Origin: Terriglobia bacterium
Lineage (GTDB): Bacteria > Acidobacteriota > Terriglobia > Terriglobales > Acidobacteriaceae
Reading direction: 5' to 3'
Length of the DNA stretch: 64,000 bases
NCBI GenBank assembly: GCA_020073565.1
Contig: JAIQEY010000030.1
Coordinates: 1-64,000 of the forward strand
Shown here: positions 61,403-64,000 of the stretch, piece after piece
Layout of the letters: each line of letters opens with the position of its first letter
Numbering within the stretch: the first letter of the stretch is position 1
Notes under the pieces: model-generated
What the model was told of the DNA's origin: nothing
The model's input: only the letters and a program-made list of their open reading frames with translations
Database searches by the model: none
Made by a program: the position numbers and the translations under genes

Positions 61403-63196
61403 CTACTTGATGTTGATGAGCAGCACCTGGGCGCCGGAGACTACATAGTCCAGCGGTTCGGTGAATGCTTCATTTACTGACGACTCGCCGAGGACGACCA
61501 TATCCTGCGTTCCGCGCATGTTGTCCATGACGTTGATGACGGACAAGGGCAGCGTGGGCATCACTTTGTCGGCCACCATGGCTTCGGGATCATTTTCAAA
61601 CAGGGAGACATAGACGCGGTCGTTGGCCCGCTCCTTGTTCAACAGAGCGATGGTGGGAGCAAGGGCGAGTTTGCGGTTCAACATGGGCGAACCGCGGCGC
61701 ATGCGATCGAGCGTGTCACCGTCGCTGACCAGGACGCGGAGAATTCCTTTGGACATCGAGGTCGGAATGCGGATGGGAATCTGGCGCACGAGGCGTTCGC
61801 CGCGATAGGGACGCAATTCTGCTTCGACCACAATCTGCTCGCCGGGACGCGCTTCGGTGACATCGGTGCGCGAAGATTCGAGGCGGGCGGTGCGGCGTTC
61901 ACGAACGAGATCGAAATCGAGCCTAACGCCCTCGACGTCGGGTGCATCGAAGGGGTTGCCGTAGATGCGTCCGAAGCGGTCGCCGATGGTGGCGGCGGCG
62001 ACGGCGGCGGCGGGCTGGCCGCTGTCCTGAGGAGCAAACAGGTTGCGCATGGCGACGTCGGGATATCCCTTGACGTTGAGCACGCCTCTCATGCGGTAGG
62101 TGATGTCCTCACCGTAGTCGTTGGTGCCATGCAGCGCGTTGAAGACGGTGGCCATCATGGCGAGCGGGCTGAGCCGGGCGTTGTTGAGAACCTGGTAGTG
62201 GAATTCCTTGGTCGCCGGTCCGCCGTGGACGGTGACCGTGACCGGGATCATCTTGGGTTCCTTGCCGAGGACGCCCAGGATGCCGTTGTGGCGATCCTGC
62301 ACGAAGGAGCCGGCGGCTTCAGTGGTGTTGACGATCTTAAAGGCGTTGTAGGTGGAAGGCAGCGTGGCGAGCACGGTGGCCTTGGTCATGGGCAAGTCGA
62401 CTTTGCCGAATTGAAGGAGCGGATGGCCGCAGGCGAGCAGGCGTTGGGGATCGATGTAGGTGACGGTGCAGGTGGCGGCAATGTCCATGTCACCACGCAC
62501 CAGGACGGCACTGACGGCGGATCCGGCCTCGATGGGCTCGGGCTGCTTACGGTCGCTGGAGGAGCCGATGCCCATCACCGGGACGATGCCGGCGGAGGCG
62601 AATTGGGACGCGTAACGCTGCAGAGTCTCTTCGGAGAAGCCGTTGAAGGCGAGCGGAGTTTCAATCGGCTTGAGGTAGTTGCTGTAGCTTTGAAGGTCCG
62701 GGGTAGCGTCTTCCGCGGGGCTGGCGGTGCGCGAGTTCGTGTTGGGATTCGATGCGCTGGCGCGGGCAGGCTCGGGAGCGGGGCGCTGGTCGAGCGCATC
62801 GATTTCCAGCATCTCTTCGATGGGGGTGACGCCGGCGATTGGTTCTTTGGAAAATTCTCCGATGCGGAAAGCGAGGGCGCCTATAAGCTTGCCATCAATG
62901 TAAACGGGGCTTCCGCTCATGCCAGCGACGACGCCGGTGTATTCGGGCTTGGTGCCGTGCAAGCGGATGAGGATAATGTCACCCCTGGGGCCGTTCACGT
63001 TGTGCAGCACGCCCAGGACTTCCACGTCCATAGACTCGGGCTTCACGCCTTGAAAGACGGTGAGGGCAATGCCCTTCATGCCCTCGTGGACCTGATCGAG
63101 CGGCATGATTTGGGGCGGCTGGTTGTCGGCGGCTGTGACCCAACCGGAGGACGTGAGACAGAAGAGGGCGGTGAGCGAGAGAAGAGCTTTCCCCAT
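61403..63196 (-). CDS. SpoIVB-type peptidase S55 domain protein
   Basis: Exported 597-residue protein with signal peptide GKALLSLTALFCLTSSGWVTAA. The S55 serine motif is VVAGMSGSPVYIDGKLIGALAF at about residues 92-112 (nucleophile in MSGSP). A His-containing motif, LLACGHPLLQFGKVDLPM, comes later (~residue 250). The C-terminal part is beta-rich (EARPGEQIVVEAELRPYRGER). In SpoIVB the His precedes the Ser, whereas here the Ser motif comes first. Acidobacteria do not form endospores, so its role is not sporulation; processing of envelope proteins is likely. Confidence 0.82.
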   Translation of the reverse strand: MGKALLSLTALFCLTSSGWVTAADNQPPQIMPLDQVHEGMKGIALTVFQGVKPESMDVEVLGVLHNVNGPRGDIILIRLHGTKPEYTGVVAGMSGSPVYIDGKLIGALAFRIGEFSKEPIAGVTPIEEMLEIDALDQRPAPEPARASASNPNTNSRTASPAEDATPDLQSYSNYLKPIETPLAFNGFSEETLQRYASQFASAGIVPVMGIGSSSDRKQPEPIEAGSAVSAVLVRGDMDIAATCTVTYIDPQRLLACGHPLLQFGKVDLPMTKATVLATLPSTYNAFKIVNTTEAAGSFVQDRHNGILGVLGKEPKMIPVTVTVHGGPATKEFHYQVLNNARLSPLAMMATVFNALHGTNDYGEDITYRMRGVLNVKGYPDVAMRNLFAPQDSGQPAAAVAAATIGDRFGRIYGNPFDAPDVEGVRLDFDLVRERRTARLESSRTDVTEARPGEQIVVEAELRPYRGERLVRQIPIRIPTSMSKGILRVLVSDGDTLDRMRRGSPMLNRKLALAPTIALLNKERANDRVYVSLFENDPEAMVADKVMPTLPLSVINVMDNMRGTQDMVVLGESSVNEAFTEPLDYVVSGAQVLLINIK

Positions 63197-63351
63197 GAGT
63201 AGCCCCGGAGGCCAAACTTAATGACCTAGAGATTTCTGCTCCGCGTCTGGTTGGTTTTGCCAGGAGAAGTGGCAATTTCGAGACCTGCAAAATATCCCAA
63301 CCGCGGAGTTGTTGCATCTATACTAGCACAGGACTTTTTCGAGGAACCCCC

Positions 63352-64000
63352 ATGTTTTCTAGCGTATTTTTCCGGCCAGACGGCGGGCTGGTAAGGCTTT
63401 CCAAGCGATCTAGCTTGTTGATTATGCTGGTGTATTTGGGGTGCTGGCTAACACAGTTGGGCATAGCTCAGGACACCTCGCAACAGCCGCCCCCAAATCC
63501 CAACAAACAGGAGGCTCCACCCGAAGCGGGAGGGCCACAAAACGATATTGGGCCGTATGTTGTGCCTAAGAAAAAGGAAGAACCGCCGCCTCCGGCCCCC
63601 GAAAAGCCGAAGAAAATCGAAGGAATGCCGGACTATTCGATCAAGGTGGACGTGCCGCTGGTCAACCTGGATGTGCTGGTGACGACCAAGGACGGGCAAG
63701 CGATTCCGGGATTGAAGAAAGAGAATTTCAAGATCCTGGAGGATGGGACAGAGCAGAAGATCGCGACTTTCAACCAGAGCGAAGCGCCGATCACGGCGGT
63801 GCTGCTGATCGAGTTTGCTTCCACGAATTACAACTACATGTACGACGCGCTCAATGCGTCGTATACGTTCGCGAGTGGGCTCAAGAAACAAGATTGGGTC
63901 GCGGTGGTTTCCTACGACATGAGATCCCAGATCCTGGTGGACTTTACCCAGGACAAGAGCGCCATTATGGGCGCCCTGAATACCCTGCGCATTCCCGGAT
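63352..64000 (+). CDS. VWFA-related acidobacterial domain protein (partial, runs off window)
   Basis: Open from ATG 63352 to the window end without a stop. Signal-like N-terminus (SSLLIMLVYLGCWLTQLGIAQ); a Pro/Lys/Glu-rich linker (PKKKEEPPPPAPEKPKKIEG). Then the characteristic start of the VWFA-related acidobacterial domain: YSIKVDVPLVNLDVLVTTKDGQAIPGLKKENFKILEDGTEQKIATF, followed by LIEFASTNYNYMYDAL. This domain family is typical of Acidobacteriota, where such genes occur in many copies. Probably exported or membrane-associated; function unknown. Confidence 0.85.
   Translation, partial: MFSSVFFRPDGGLVRLSKRSSLLIMLVYLGCWLTQLGIAQDTSQQPPPNPNKQEAPPEAGGPQNDIGPYVVPKKKEEPPPPAPEKPKKIEGMPDYSIKVDVPLVNLDVLVTTKDGQAIPGLKKENFKILEDGTEQKIATFNQSEAPITAVLLIEFASTNYNYMYDALNASYTFASGLKKQDWVAVVSYDMRSQILVDFTQDKSAIMGALNTLRIPG

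Noticed and set aside
62129..63202. 357-codon frame opposite the S55 gene
   Set aside because: Antisense shadow; the opposite strand carries a signal peptide and catalytic motifs.

Overview
The window looks like chromosome of an Acidobacteriota bacterium, probably a soil-type Terriglobia/Koribacter-like lineage. The evidence is a VWFA-related acidobacterial-domain gene running off the right edge, SBBP/FG-GAP/Ig-like secreted proteins, a PEP-CTERM protein, a non-sporulation S55 peptidase, GC-rich coding sequence, and many short palindromic interspersed repeats between genes. This taxonomic call is inference; no rRNA or tRNA gene was seen.

Layout. 1-10 kb: PEP-CTERM protein; a leftward cluster of a secreted protein, a peptide-type solute-binding protein, an NtrY-like kinase, an NtrC-like regulator, a small unknown and pgsA; then a band-7/SPFH protein preceded by a 50-residue membrane protein, and a split L,D-transpeptidase. 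10-16 kb: cysS, an FmdE-like protein, gatCA, a DUF721/DciA-like protein, a SET-domain protein and a rhodanese. 16-20.5 kb: cytochrome c maturation (ccmF, ccmH-like, ccmI-like) and an associated membrane protein. 20.5-32.3 kb: htpX, MoxR ATPase, GAF protein, M28 peptidase, ychF, a TetR-controlled divergent region, ZIP transporter, isoprenylcysteine methyltransferase-like protein and a lolC/E permease. 32.3-37.5 kb: an island-like interval with a large DUF4062-plus-helical-repeat protein and a B12-type radical SAM enzyme, separating the lolC/E permease from lolD. 37.5-46.6 kb: lolD, clpC, hypotheticals, a DUF4160/DUF2442 pair, cyclase, cupin, an orphan BrnA-like antitoxin beside a perfect parS-like palindrome, and a trypsin-like protease. 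46.7-64 kb: a lipoprotein, two large repeat-rich secreted proteins sharing a nearly identical long leader, a ClC transporter, a MarR regulator, a beta-propeller protein, an S55 peptidase and the partial VWA protein.

The strongest candidates for something new are: (1) the DUF4062 protein at 32.7-35.1 kb, a possible conflict/defence sensor without an NTPase; (2) an interspersed repeat with a constant outer frame and a different perfect or near-perfect hairpin inside each copy; (3) the duplicated ~310-nt leader upstream of two exported proteins, with 177 nt identical; (4) the parS-like site; (5) two intergenic repeat types captured in frame inside the lolC/E permease; (6) several genes whose -10 hexamer lies 6-8 nt before the start codon, suggesting leaderless mRNAs.
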